A stretch of 64,000 nucleotides of DNA from Parietaria judaica (lineage: Eukaryota; Streptophyta; Magnoliopsida; Rosales; Urticaceae), in the NCBI GenBank assembly GCA_954871525.1, contig OX940871.1, forward strand, positions 28,308,586-28,372,585, written 5' to 3'. Made by a program: the position numbers and the translations under genes. The notes under the pieces are model-generated. The model worked only from the letters and a program-made list of their open reading frames with translations, was not told where the DNA came from and did no database searches. This document shows positions 1 through 13,420 of this stretch, one piece after another; position 1 is the first letter of the stretch; each line of letters opens with the position of its first letter.

Positions 1-314
1 TGGAATTTTAATATTACAAGCGTTCTCATGAAAAATATGCAAGGATTAAATTGTTGACGAGAAATGCATTAGGAAATGCTATAGCATTTCTTTATTTTAC
101 ATTGTTTACGACCTAAAATTTCGAACCAATTGAAAAAATAATGATTTTAGGGCTTATACGTTGGAATTTAAATATAACAAGAGTTGTCATGCAAAAATAT
201 GCAAGAATTAAATTGTTGACGAGAAATGCCATAGGAAATGCTATAGCATTTCGTATAGCATTTCTTTATTTTACTTTGTTTACAACCTAAAATTTTGAAC
301 CAATCGAAAAAATA

Positions 315-3300
315 ATGATTTTGGGGCTTATACATTGGAATTTTAATATTCCAAGCGTTCTCATGCAAAAATATGCAAGGATTAAATTGTTGACGAGAAA
401 TTCCATAGGAAATGCTATAGCATTTCCTATAGCATTTCTTTATTTTACATTTTTTACAACCTTAAATTTCGAACCAATTGAAAAAATAATGATTTTAGGG
501 CTTATACATTGGAATTTTAATATTACAAGCGTTCTCGTGCAAAAATATGCAAGTATTCAATTGTTGACGAGAAATGCCATAGGAAATGCTATAGCATTTC
601 CTATAGCATTTCTTTATTTTACATTGTTTACGACCTAAAATTTTGAACCAATTGAAAAAATAATGATTTTAAGGCTTATACATTGGAATTTGAATATAAC
701 AAGAGTTCTTATGCAAAATTATGCAAGGTTTAAATTGTTGAAGTGAAATGGCATAGGAAATGCTATAGCATTTCCTATAGCATTTCTTTATTTTACATTT
801 TTTACAACCTTAAATTTCGAACCAATTGAAAAAATGATGATTTTAGGGCTTATATATTGGAATTTTAATATTATAAGCGTTCTCATGCAAAAATATGCAA
901 GGATTAAATTGTTGACGAGAAATGCCATAGGAAATTCTATAGCATTTCCTATAGCACTTCTTTATTTTACATTGTTTACGACCTAAAATTTCCAACCAAT
1001 TGAAAAAATAATGATTTTAGGGCTTATACATTGGAATTTGAATATAACAAGAGTTCTCATGCAAAAATATGCAAGGGTTAAATTGTTGACGAGAAATGCC
1101 ATAGGAAATACAATAGCATTTACTATAGCATTTCTTTATTTTACATATTTTACAACCTTAAATTTCGAACCAATAGAAAAAAATAATGATTTTAGGGCTT
1201 ATACATTGAAATTTTAATATTACAAGCGTTCTCATGCAAAAATATGCAAGGATTAAATTGTTGACGAGAAATGCCATAGGAAATGTATTTCCTAATGCAT
1301 TTCCTTATTTTACATTATTTACGACCTAAAATTTCGAACCAATTGAAAAAATATTGATTTTAGGGCTTATACATTGGAATTTGAATATAACAAGAGTTCT
1401 CTTGCAAAAATATGCAAGGATTAAATTGTTGACGAGAAATGCCATAGGAAATACAATAGCATTTCCTATAGCATTTATGTATTTTACAATTTTTACAACC
1501 TTAAATTTCAAACCAATTGAAAAAATAATGACTTTAGGGCTTATACATTGGAATTTTAATATTACAAGCGTTCTCATGCAAAAATATGCAAGGATTAAAT
1601 TGTTGACGAGAAATGCCATAGGAAATGTATTTCCTAATGCATTTCTTTATTTTACATTATTTACGACCTAAAATTTTGAACCAATTGAAAAAATGATGAT
1701 TTTAGGGCTTATAGATTGGAATTTCAATATAACAAGAGTTCTCATGCAAAAATATGCAAGGATTAAATTGTTGACGAGAAATGCCATAGGAAATGCATTT
1801 CCTAATGCATTTCTTTATTTTACATTATTTACGACCTAAAATTTCGAACCAATTGAAAAAATTATGATTTTAGGGCTTATAGATTGGAATTTCAATATAA
1901 CAAGAGTTCTCATGCAAAAATATGCAAGGATTAAATTGTTGACGAGAAATGCCATAGGAAATGCTATAGAATTTCGTATAGCATTTCTTTATTTTACTTT
2001 CTTTACAACCTAAAATTTCGAACTAATTCAAAAAATAATGAATTTAGGGATTATACATTAGAATTTTAATATTCCAAGCGTTCTCATGCAAAAATATGCA
2101 AGGATAAATTGTTGACGAGAAATGCCATAGGAAATGCTATAGCATTTCCCATAGCATTTCTTTATTTTACCTTTTTTACAACCTTAAATTTCGAACCAAT
2201 TGAAAAAATAATGATTTTAGGGCTTATCATTGGAATTTTAATATTACAAGCGTTCTCATGCAAAAATATGCAAGGATTAAATTGTTGACGAGAAATGCCA
2301 TAGGAAATTCTATAACATTTCCTATAGCATTTCTTTATTTTACATTGTTTACGACCTAAAATTTCTAACCAATTGAAAAAATAATGATTTAAGGGCTTAT
2401 ACATTGGAATTTGAATATAACAAGAGTTCTCATGCAAAAATATGCAAGGGTTAAATTGTTGACGAGAAATGCCATAGGAAATGTATTTCCTAATGCATTT
2501 CTTTATTTTACATTATTTACGACCTTAAATTTCGAACCAATAGAAAAAAATAACGATTTTAGGGCTTATACATTGGAATTTTAATATTACAAGCGTTCTC
2601 ATGCAAAAATATGCAAGGATTAAATTGTTGACGAGAAATGCATAGGAAATGTATTTCCTAATGCATTTCCTTATTTTACATTATTTACGACCTAAAATTT
2701 CGAACCAATTGAAAGAATAATGATTTTAGGGCTTATACATTGGAATTTGAATATAACAAGAGTTCTCTTGCAAAAATATGCAAGGATTAAATTGTTGACG
2801 AGAAATGCCATAGGAAATACAATAGCATTTCTTATAGCATTTATGTATTTTACAATTTTTACAACCTTAAATTTCAAACCAATTGAAAAAATAATGATTT
2901 TAGGGCTTATACATTGGAATTTTAATATTACAAGCGTTCTAATGCAAAAATATGCAAGGATTAAATTGTTGACGAGAAATGCCATAGGAAATGTATTTCC
3001 TAATGCATTTCTTTATTTTACATTATTTACGACCTAAAATTTCAAACCAATTGAAAAAATAATGATTTTAGGGCTTATACATTGGAATTTCAATATAACA
3101 AGAGTTCTCATGCAAAAATATGCAAGGATTAAATTGTTGACGAGAAATGCCATAGGAAATGCTATAGAATTTCGTATAGCATTTCTTTATTTTACTTTGT
3201 TTACAAACTAAAATTTCGAACTAATTGAAAAAATAATGAATTTAGGGATTATACATTAGAATTTTAATATTCCAAGCGTTCTCATGCAAAAATATGCAAG

Positions 3301-5470
3301 GATAAATTGTTGACGAGAAATGCCATAGGAAATGCTATAGCATTTCCCATAGCATTTCTTTATTTTACCTTTTTTACAACCTTAAATTTCAAACCAATTG
3401 AAAAAATAATGATTTTAGGGCTTATCATTGGAATTTTAATATTACAAGCGTTCTCATGCAAAAATATGCAAGGATTAAATTGTTGACGAGAAATGCCATA
3501 GGAAATGCTAGCTATAGCATTTCCTATAGCATTTCTTTATTTTACATTGTTTACGACCTAAAATTTCAAACCAATTGAAAAAATAATGATTTTAGGGCTT
3601 ATACAATCGAATTTGAATATAACAAGAGTTCTCATGCAAAAATATGCAAGGATTAAATTGTTGACGAGAAATGCCATAGGAAATTCTATAGCATTTCCTA
3701 TAGCATTTCTTTATTTTACATTGTTTACGACCTAAAATATCTAACCAATTGAAAAAATAATGATTTTAGGGCTTATACATTGGAATTTGAATATAACAAG
3801 AGTTCTCATGCAAAAATATGCAAGGGTTAAATTGTTGACGAGAAATGCCATAGGAAATACAATAGCATTTCCTAAAGCATTTCTTTATTTTACATATTTT
3901 ACAACCTTAAATTTCGAACCAATAGAAAAAAATAATGATTTTAGGGCTTATACATTGGAATTTTAATATTACAAGCGTTCTCATGCAAAAATATGCAAGG
4001 ATTAAATTGTTGACGAGAATTGCCATAGGAAATGTATTTCCTAATGCATTTCCTTATTTTACATTATTTACGACCTAAAATTTCGAACCAATTGAAAGAA
4101 TAATGATTTTAGGGCTTATACATTGGAATTTGAATATAACAAGAGTTCTCTTGCAAAAATATGCAAGGATTAAATTGTTGACGAGAAATGCTATAGGAAA
4201 TACAATAGCATTTCCTATAGCATTTATGTATTTTACAATTTTTACAACCTTAAATTTCAAACCAATTGAAAAAATAATGATTTTAGGGCTTATACATTGG
4301 AATTTTAATATTACAAGCGTTCTCATGCAAAAATATGCAAGGATTAAATTGTTGACGAGAAAAGCCATAGGAAATGTATTTCCTAATGCATTTCTTTATT
4401 TTACATTATTTACGACCTAAAATTTCGAACCAATTGAAAAAATAATGATTTTAGGGCTTATACATTGGAATTTCAATATAACAAGAGTTCTCATGCAAAA
4501 ATATGCAAGGATTAAATTGTTGACGAGAAATGCCATAGGAAAAGCTATAGAATTTCGTATAGCATTTCTTTATTTTACTTTGTTTACAACCTAAAATTTC
4601 GAACCAATTGAAAAAATAATGAATTTAGGGATTATACATTAGAATTTTAATATTCCAAGCGTTCTCATGCAAAAATATGCAAGGATAAATTGTTGACGAG
4701 AAATGCCATAGGAAATGCTATAGCATTTCCCATAGCATTTCTTTATTTTACCTTTTTTACAACCTAAAATTTCGAACCAATTGAAAAAATAATGATTTTA
4801 GGGCTTATCATTGGAATTTTAATATTACAAGCGTTCTCATGCAAAAATATGCAAGGATTAAATTGTTGACGAGAAATGCCATAGGAAATGCTATAGCATT
4901 TCCTATAGCATTTCTTTATTTTACATTGTTTACGACCTAAAATTTCGAACGAATTGTAAAAATAATGATTTTAGGGCTTATACATTGGAATTTGAATATA
5001 ACAAGAGTTCTCATGCAAAAATATGCAAGGTTTAAATTGTTGAAGAGAAATGCCATATAGCATTTCCTATAGCATTTCTTTATTTTACATTTTTTACAAC
5101 CTTAAATTTCGAACCAATTGAAAAAATGATGATTTTAGGGCTTATACATTGGAATTTTAATATTACAAGCGTTCTCATGCAAAAATATGCAAGGATTAAA
5201 TTGTTGACGAGAAATGCCATAGGAAATGCATTTCCCATAGCATTTCTTTATTTTACATTGTTTACGACCTAAAATTTCAAACCAATTGAAAAAATAATGA
5301 TTTTAGGGCTTATACGTTGGAATTTCAATATAACAAGAGTTCTCATGCAAAAATATGCAAGGATTAAATTGTTGACGAGAAATGCCATAGGAAATGCTAT
5401 AGCATTTCGTATAGCATTTCTTTATTTTACTTTGTTTACAACCTAAAATTTTGAACCAGTTGAAAAAATA
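315..5470 (+). repeat. Rearranged plus-domain HOR segment
   Basis: Using the intact copy at 13,421-16,182 as reference classes 1-16, this stretch starts with class 1 at 315, jumps to class 4 at 489, and follows the order to class 12 at 2,038. It then goes back to classes 7/8 and repeats classes 9-13 from 2,720 and again from 4,103, before finishing classes 14-16. The spacing of the three class-9 monomers (1,354, 2,720 and 4,103) is 1,366 and 1,383 bp, about eight monomers. The pattern is a HOR altered by unequal exchange of whole monomers. Confidence 0.7.
571..612. repeat. 42-bp near-perfect palindrome inside the monomer (plus-domain example)
   Basis: The 42 bases read as seven hexamers in the order a p a p a' p a', where a is GAAATG, a' is its complement CATTTC, and p is the self-complementary CTATAG. 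The 26 central bases form a perfect palindrome, and the outer arms match except for one C/A pair. The first p is degenerate here (CCATAG). The same box occupies monomer positions 83-124 in most monomers of the window. As single-stranded DNA or RNA it could fold into a stem of about 20 base pairs; that consequence is inference. Confidence 0.93.
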
Positions 5471-6514
5471 ATGATTTTAGGGCTTATACATTGGAATTTT
5501 AATATTCCAAGCGTTCTCATGCAAAAATATGCAAGGATTAAATTTTTGACGAGAAATGCCATAGGAAATGCTATAGCTTTTGCTATAGTATTTCTTTATT
5601 TTACATTTTTTACAACCTTAAATTTTGAACCAATTGAAAAAATAATGATTTTAGGGCTTATACATAGGAATTTTAATATTAGAAGCGTTCTCATGCAAAA
5701 ATATGCAAGGATTAAATTATTGACGAGAAATGCCATAGGAAATTCTATAGCATTTCCTATAGCATTTCTTTATTTTACATTGTTTACGACCTAAAATTTC
5801 GGACCAATTGAAAAAATAATGATTTTTGGGCCTATACATTGGAATTTGAATATAGCAAGAGTTCTCATGCAAAAATATGAAAGGGTTAAATTGTTGACGA
5901 GAAATGCCATAGGAAATACAATAGCATTTCCTATAGCATTTCTGTATTTTATATTTTTTACAACCTTAAATTTTGAACCAATTGAAAAAATAATGATTTT
6001 AGGGCTTATACATTGGAATTTTAATATTACAACGGTTCTCGTGATAAAATATGCAAGTATTCAATTGTTGACGAGAAATGCCATAGGAAATGCTATAGCA
6101 TTTCCTATAGCATTTCTTTATTTTACATTGTTTACGACCTAAAATTTTGAACCAATTGAAAAAATAATGATTTTAAGGCTTATACATTGGAATTTGAATA
6201 TAACAAGAGTTCTTATGCAATATTATGCAAGGTTTAAATTGTGGAAGTGAAATGGCATAGGAAATGCTATAGCATTTCCTATAGCATTTCTTTATTTTAC
6301 ATTTTTTACAACCTTAAATTTCGAACCAATTGAAAAAATGATGATTTTAGGGCTTATATATTGGAATTTTAATATTATAAGCGTTCTCATGCAAAAATAT
6401 GCAAGGATTAAATTGTTGACGAGAAATGCCTTAGGAAATTCTATAGCATTTCCTATAGCATATCTTTATTTTACATTGTTTACGACCTAAAATTTCTAAC
6501 CAATTGAAAAAATA

Positions 6515-6688
6515 ATGATTTTAGGGCTTATACATTGGAATTTGAATATAACAAGAGTTCTCATGCAAAAATATGCAAGGGTTAAATTGTTGACGAGAAA
6601 TGCCATAGGAAATACAATAGCATTTCCTATAGCATTTCTGTATTTTACATTTTTTACAACCTTAAATTTCGAACCAATTGAAAAAATA
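6515..6688 (+). repeat. Representative monomer, read-through (A-end) subtype
   Basis: This is a full 174-bp monomer with the aatttgaatataacaagag front and the ACAACCTTAAATTTCG end. One frame is open across its 58 codons, and the TTA at the end lets that frame run into the next monomer. The length is exactly 3 x 58, so frame is kept between neighbours, which is why long apparent ORFs arise. In this copy the palindrome centre is altered (GAAATACAATAGC), so its left arm is imperfect. The monomer belongs to class 7 of the 16-monomer HOR, with a class-4 neighbour downstream. Confidence 0.9.
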
Positions 6689-6862
6689 ATGATTTTAGGG
6701 CTTATACATTGGAATTTTAATATTACAACGGTTCTCGTGATAAAATATGCAAGTATTCATATGTTGACGAGAAATGCCATAGGAAATGCTATAGCATTTC
6801 CTATAGCATTTCTTTATTTTACATTGTTTACGACCTAAAATTTTGAACCAATTGAAAAAATA
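6689..6862 (+). repeat. Representative monomer, stop-bearing (B-end) subtype
   Basis: This is a full 174-bp monomer with the aattttaatattac front and the ACGACCTAAAATTT end. The B end changes the frame-relevant bases to ACC TAA, so every B-end monomer closes the frame left open by the preceding A-end monomer. Alternation of A and B ends explains why so many apparent ORFs are 105-107 codons long. A and B differ at linked sites along the monomer, so they are old subfamilies and not scattered point mutations. Confidence 0.9.
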
Positions 6863-8754
6863 ATGATTTTAAGGCTTATACATTGGAATTTGAATATAAC
6901 AAGAGTTCTTATGCAATATTATGCAAGGTTTAAATTGTGGAAGTGAAATGGCATAGGAAATCCTATAGCATTTCCTATAGCATTTCTTTATTTTACATTT
7001 TTTACAACCTTAAATTTCGAAACAATTGAAAAAATGATGATTTTAGGGCTTATATATTGGAATTTTAATATTATAAGCGTTCTCATGCAAAAATATGCAA
7101 GGATTAAATTGTTGACGAGAAATGCCTTAGGAAATTCTATAGCATTTCCTATAGCATTTCTTTATTTTACATTGTTTACGACCTAAAATTTCTAACCAAT
7201 TGAAAAAATAATGATTTTAGGGCTTATACATTGGAATTTGAATATAACAAGAGTTCTCATGCAAAAATATGCAAGGGTTAAATTGTTGACGAGAAATGCC
7301 ATAGGAAATACAATAGCATTTCCTATAGCATTTCTTTATTTTACATATTTTACAACCTTAAATTTCGAACCAATTGAAAAAAATAATGATTTTAGGGCTT
7401 ATACATTGGAATTTTAATATTACAAGCGTTCTCATGCAAAAATATGCAAGGATTAATTTGTTGACGAGAAATGCCATAGGAAATGTATTTCCTAATGCAT
7501 TTCCTTATTCTACATTATTTACGACCTAAAATTTCGAACCAATTGAAAAAATAATGATTTTAGGGCTTATACATTGGAATTTGAATATAACAAGAGTTCT
7601 CTTGCAAAAATATGCAAGGTTTAAATTGTTGAAGAGAAATGCCATAGGAAATGCTATAGCATTTCCTATAGCATTTCTTTATTTTACATTTTTTACAACC
7701 TTAAATTTTGAACCAATTGAAAAAATGATGATTTTAGGGCTTATACATTGGAATTTTAATATTACAAGCGTTCTCATGCAAAAATATGCAAGGATTAAAT
7801 TGTTGACGAGAAATGCCATAGGAAATGCATTTCCCATAGCATTTCTTTATTTTACATTGTTTACGACCTAAAATTTCTAACCAATTGAAAAAATAATAAT
7901 TTTAGGGCTTATACGTTGGAATTTCAATATAACAAGAGTTCTCATGCAAAAATATGCAAGGATTAAATTGTTGACGAGAAATGCCATAGGAAATACAATA
8001 GCATTTCCTATAGCATTTCTTTATTTTACATATTTTACAACCTTAAATTTCGAACCAATTGAAAAAAATAATGATTTTAGGGCTTATACATTGGAATTTT
8101 AATATTACAAGCGTTCTCATGCAAAAATATGCAAGGATTAAATTGTTGACGAGAAATGCCATAGGAAATGTATTTCCTAATGCATTTCCTTATTCTACAT
8201 TATTTACGACCTAAAATTTCGAACCAATTGAAAAAATAATGATTTTAGGGCTTATACATTGGAATTTGAATATAACAAGAGTTCTCTTGCAAAAATATGC
8301 AAGGTTTAAATTGTTGAAGAGAAATGCCATAGGAAATGCTATAGCATTTCCTATAGCATTTCTTTATTTTACATTTTTTACAACCTTAAATTTTGAACCA
8401 ATTTAAAAAATGATGATTTTAGGGCTTATACATTGGAATTTTAATATTACAAGCGTTCTCATGCAAAAATATGCAAGGATTAAATTGTTGACGAGAAATG
8501 CCATAGGAAATGCATTTCCCATAGCATTTCTTTATTTTACATTGTTTACGACCTAAAATTTCAAACCAATTGAAAAAATAATAATTTTAGGGCTTATACG
8601 TTGGAATTTCAATATAACAAGAGTTCTCATGCAAAAATATGCAAGGATTAAATTGTTGACGAGAAATGCCATAGGAAATGCTATAGCATTTCGTATAGCA
8701 TTTCTTTATTTTACTTTGTTTACAACCTAAAATTTTGAACCAGTTGAAAAAATA

Positions 8755-11518
8755 ATGATTTTAGGGCTTATACATTGGAATTTTAATATTCCAAGCGTTC
8801 TCATGCAAAAATATGCAAGGATTAAATTTTTGACGAGAAATGCCATAGGAAATGCTATAGCTTTTGCTATAGCATTTCTTTATTTTACATTTTTTACAAC
8901 CTTAAATTTTGAACCAATTGAAAAAATAATGATTTTAGGGCTTATACATAGGAATTTTAATATTAGAAGCGTTCTCAAGCAAAAATATGCAAGGATTAAA
9001 TTATTGACGAGAAAAGCCATAGGAAATTCTATAGCATTTCCTATAGCATTTCTTTATTTTACATTGTTTACGACCTAAAATTTCGGACCAATTGAAAAAA
9101 TAATGATTTTTGGGCCTATACATTGGAATTTGAATATAGCAAGAGTTCTCATGCAAAAATATGAAATGGTTAAATTGTTGACGAGAAATGCCATAGGAAA
9201 TACAATAGCATTTCCTATAGCATTTCTGTATTTTACATTTTTTACAACCTTAAATTTCGAACCAATTGAAAAAATAATGATTTTAGGGCTTATACATTGG
9301 AATTTTAATATTACAACGGTTCTCGTGATAAAATATGCAAGTATTCAATTGTTGACGAGAAATGCCATAGGAAATGCTATAGCATTTCCTATAGCATTTC
9401 TTTATTTTACATTGTTTACGACCTAAAATTTTGAACCAATTGAAAAAATAATGATTTTAAGGCTTATACATTGGAATTTGAATATAACAAGAGTTCTTAT
9501 GCAAAATTATGCAAGGTTTAAATTGTTGAAGTGAAATGGCATAGGAAATGCTATAGCATTTCCTATAGCATTTCTTTATTTTACATTTTTTACAACCTTA
9601 AATTTCGAACCAATTGAAAAAATGATGATTTTAGGGCTTATATATTGGAATTTTAATATTATAAGCGTTCTCATGAAAAATATGCAAGGATTAAATTGTT
9701 GACGAGAAATGCCTTAGGAAATTCTATAGCATTTCCTATAGCATTTCTTTATTTTACATTGTTTACGACCTAAAATTTCTAACCAATTGAAAAAATAATG
9801 ATTTTAGGGCTTATACATTGGAATTTGAATATAACAAGAGTTCTCATGCAAAAATATGCAAGGGTTAAATTGTTGACGAGAAATGCCATAGGAAATACAA
9901 TAGCATTTCCTATAGCATTTCTTTATTTTACATATTTTACAACCTTAAAATTCGAACCAATAGAAAAAAATAATGATTTTAGGGCTTATATATTGGAATT
10001 TTAATATTACAAGCGTTCTCATGCAAATATATGCAAGGATTAAATTGTTGACAAGAAATGCCATAGGAAATGTATTTCCTAATGCATTTCCTTATTCTAC
10101 ATTATTTACGACCTAAAATTTCGAACCAATTGAAAAAATAATGATTTTAGGGCTTATACATTGGAATTTGAATATAACAAGAGTTCTCTTGCAAAAATAT
10201 GCAAGTATTAAATTGTTGACGAGAAATGCCATAGGATATACAATAGCATTTCCTATAGCATTTATGTATTTTACGATTTTTACAACCTTAAATTTCAAAC
10301 CAATTGAAAAAATAATGATTTTAGGGCTTATACATTGGAATTTTAATATTACAAGCGTTCTCATGCAAAAATATGCAAGGATTAAATTGTTGACGAGAAA
10401 TGCCATAAGAAATGTATTTCCTAATGCATTTCTTTATTTTACATTATTTACGACCTAAAATTTTGAACCAATTGAAAAAATAATGATTTTAGGGCTTATA
10501 CATTGGAATTTCAATATAACAAGAGTTCTTATGCAAAAATATGCAAGGATTAAATTGTTGACGAGAAATGCCATAGGAAATGCTATAGAATTTCGTATAG
10601 CATTTCTTTATTTTACTTTGTTTACAACCTAAAATTTTGAACCAATTGAAAAAATAATGAATTTAGGGATTATACATTAGAATTTTAATATTCCAAGCGT
10701 TCTCATGCAAAAATATGCAAGGTTAAATTGTTGACGAGAAATGCCATAGGAAATACTATAGCATTTCCCATAGCATTTCTTTATTTTACCTTTTTTACAA
10801 CCTTAAATTTCGAACCAATTGAAAAAATGATGATTTTAGGGCTTATCATTGGAATTTTAATATTACAAGCGTTCTCATGCAAAAATATGCAAGGATTAAA
10901 TTGTTGACGAGAAATGCCATAGGAAATGCTATAGCATTTCCTATAGCATTTCTTTATTTTACATTGTTTACGACCTAAAATTTCGAACCAATTGAAAAAA
11001 TAATGATTTTAGGGCTTATACAATTGAATTTGAATATAACAAGAGTTCTCATGCAAAAATATGCAAGGTTTAAATTGTTGAAGAGAAATGCCATAGGAAA
11101 TGCTATAGCATTTCCTATAGCATTTCTTTATTTTACATTTTTTACAACCTTAAATTTCGAATCAATTGAAAAAATGATGATTTTAGGGCTTATACATTGG
11201 AATTTTAATATTACAAGCGTTCTCATGCAAAAATATGCAAGGATTAAATTGTTGACGAGAAATGCCATAGGAAATGCATTTCCTATAGCATTTCTTTATT
11301 TTACATTGTTTACGACCTAAAATTTCAAACCAATCGAAAAAATAATGATTTTAGGGCTTATACGTTGGAATTTGAATATAACAAGAGTTCTCATGTAAAA
11401 ATATGCAAGGATTAAATTGTTGACGAGAAATGCCATAGGAAATGTTATAGCATTTCGTATAGCATTTCTTTATTTTACTTTGTATACAACCTAAAATTTT
11501 GAACCAGTTGAAAAAATA
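8755..11518 (+). repeat. Intact 16-monomer plus-domain HOR copy
   Basis: Monomer starts run 8,755, 8,929, 9,103, 9,277, 9,451, 9,625, 9,798, about 9,973, 10,141, 10,315, 10,483, about 10,657, about 10,829, 11,003, 11,177 and about 11,345. The next class 1 is at about 11,519. Class marks recur in the same order as in 13,421-16,182: the ATTCCAAGCG front of class 1, TTTTTGGGCCTATAC in class 3, GAAGTGAAATGG in class 5, ATGAATTTAGGGATTATAC in class 12, and GGCTTATCATTGG in class 13. Confidence 0.8.
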
Positions 11519-13420
11519 AAAATTTTAGGGCTTATACATTGGAATTTTAATATTCCAAGCGTTCTCATGCAAAAATATGCAAGGATTAAATTGTTGACGA
11601 GAAATGCCATAGGAAATGCTATAGCATTTCCTATAGCATTTCTTTATTTTACATTGTTTACGACCTAAAATTTCGAACCAATTGAAAAAATAATGATTTT
11701 AGGGCTTATACAATTGAATTTGAATATAACAAGAGTTCTCATGCAAAAATATGCAAGGTTTAAATTGTTGAAGAGAAATGCCATAGGAAATGCTATAGCA
11801 TTTCCTATAGCATTTCTTTATTTTACATTTTTTACAACCTTAAATTTCGAACCAATTGAAAAAATGATGATTTTAGGGCTTATACATTGGAATTTTAATA
11901 TTACAAGCGTTCTCATGCAAAAATATGCAAGGATTAAATTGTTGACGAGAAATGCCATAGGAAATGCATTTCCTATAGCATTTCTTTATTTTACATTGTT
12001 TACGACCTAAAATTTCAAACCAATTGAAAAAATAATGATTTTAGGGCTCATACGTTGGAATTTGAATATAAAAAGAGTTCTCATGCAAAAATATGCAAGG
12101 ATTAAATTGTTGACGAGAAATGCCATAGGAAATGTTATAGCATTTCGTATAGCATTTCTTTATTTTACTTTGTTTACAACCTAAAATTTTGAACCAGTTG
12201 AAAAAATAATGATTTTAGGGCTTATACATTGGAATTTTAATATTCCAAGCGTTCTCATGCAAAAATATGCAAGGATTAAATTGTTGACGAGAAATGCCAT
12301 AGGAAATGCTATAGCATTTCCTATAGCATTTCTTTATTTTACATTGTTTACGACCTAAAATTTCGAAGCAATTGAAAAAAATAATGATTTTAGGGCTTAT
12401 ACAATTGAATTTGAATATAACAAGAGTTCTCATGCAAAAATATGCAAGGTTTAAATTGTTGAAGAGAAATGCCATAGGAAATGCTATAGCATTTCCTATA
12501 GCATTTCTTTATTTTACATTTTTTACAAACTTAAATTTCGAACCAATTGAAAAAATAATGATTTTAGGGCTTATACAATTGAATTTGAATATAACAAGAG
12601 TTCTCATGCAAAAATATGCAAGGTTTAAATTGTTGAAGAGAAATGCCATAGGAAATACTATAGCATTTCCCATAGCATTTCTTTATTTTACCTTTTTTAC
12701 AACCTTAAATTTCGAACCAATTGAAAAAATAATGATTTTAGGGCTTATCATTGGAATTTTAATATTACAAGCGTTCTCATGCAAAAATATGCAAGGATTA
12801 AATTGTTGACGAGAAATGCCATAGGAAATGCTATAGCATTTCCTATAGCATTTCTTTATTTTACATTGTTTACGACCTAAAATTTCGAACCAATTGAAAA
12901 AATAATGATTTTAGGGCTTATACAATTGAATTTGAATATAACAAGAGTTCTCATGCAAAAATATGCAAGGTTTAAATTGTTGAAGAGAAATGCCATAGGA
13001 AATGCTATAGCATTTCCTATAGCATTTCTTTATTTTACATTTTTTACAACCTTAAATTTCGAACCAATTGAAAAAATGATGATTTTAGGGCTTATACATT
13101 GGAATTTTAATATTACAAGCGTTCTCATGCAAAAATATGCAAGGATTAAATTGTTGACGAGAAATGCCATAGGAAATGCATTTCCTATAGCATTTCTTTA
13201 TTTTACATTGTTTACGACCTAAAATTTCAAACCAATTGAAAAAATAATGATTTTAGGGCTTATACGTTGGAATTTGAATATAACAAGAGTTCTCATGCAA
13301 AAATATGCAAGGATTAAATTGTTGACGAGAAATGCCATAGGAAATGTTATAGCATTTCGTATAGCATTTCTTTATTTTACTTTGTTTACAACCTAAAATT
13401 TTGAACCAGTTGAAAAAATA
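11519..13420 (+). repeat. Four-monomer (about 690-bp) local amplification
   Basis: Monomers of classes 14-16 plus a hybrid of a class-1 front and a class-13 end recur at 690-691 bp. Class-14 starts lie at 11,003, 11,693 and 12,384, with a further class 14 at 12,905. The hybrid starts lie near 11,519 and 12,209. The monomer at about 12,558 joins a class-14 front to a class-12-like end (ACTATAGCATTTCCCATAGC). This is local expansion of a small block inside the larger HOR. Confidence 0.75.

Larger units (their letters stand above)
5471..8754 (+). repeat. Rearranged plus-domain HOR copy with two inserted blocks and hybrid monomers
   Basis: Classes 1-6 run from 5,471. The block 6,515-7,210 is a four-monomer insertion of classes 7/3-like, 4, 5 and 6. 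Class 7 follows at 7,211. The monomers at 7,554 and 8,239 begin like class 9 (CTCTTGCAAAAATATG) but continue like class 14 (GGTTTAAATTGTTGAAGAG). The monomer at about 7,896 begins like class 16 (TTATACGTTGG) and ends like class 7 (GGAAATACAATAGC). The copy is 3,284 bp long, against about 2,764 bp for an intact copy. Confidence 0.7.

Noticed and set aside
151..305. CENP-B box
   Set aside because: The TTCGAACCA stretch fits the first half of the known 17-bp consensus (TTCG, four bases, A), but the required CGGG half is absent (TTGAAA instead).
571..612. CRISPR-like array, since short palindromic units recur at regular spacing
   Set aside because: The sequence between palindromes is the same satellite each time and not unique spacers, and there are no cas genes.
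571..612. Rho-independent terminators at each palindrome
   Set aside because: The stems are AT-rich with no GC-rich stem followed by a U-tract, and there are no genes to terminate.
315..638. Open reading frames of 105-107 codons repeated throughout the plus domain
   Set aside because: They are one A-end plus one B-end monomer read in the single stop-free frame. The unit length of 174 is divisible by three, the ORFs recur with the repeat period, overlap ORFs on the other strand, and are broken by ordinary monomer variants.
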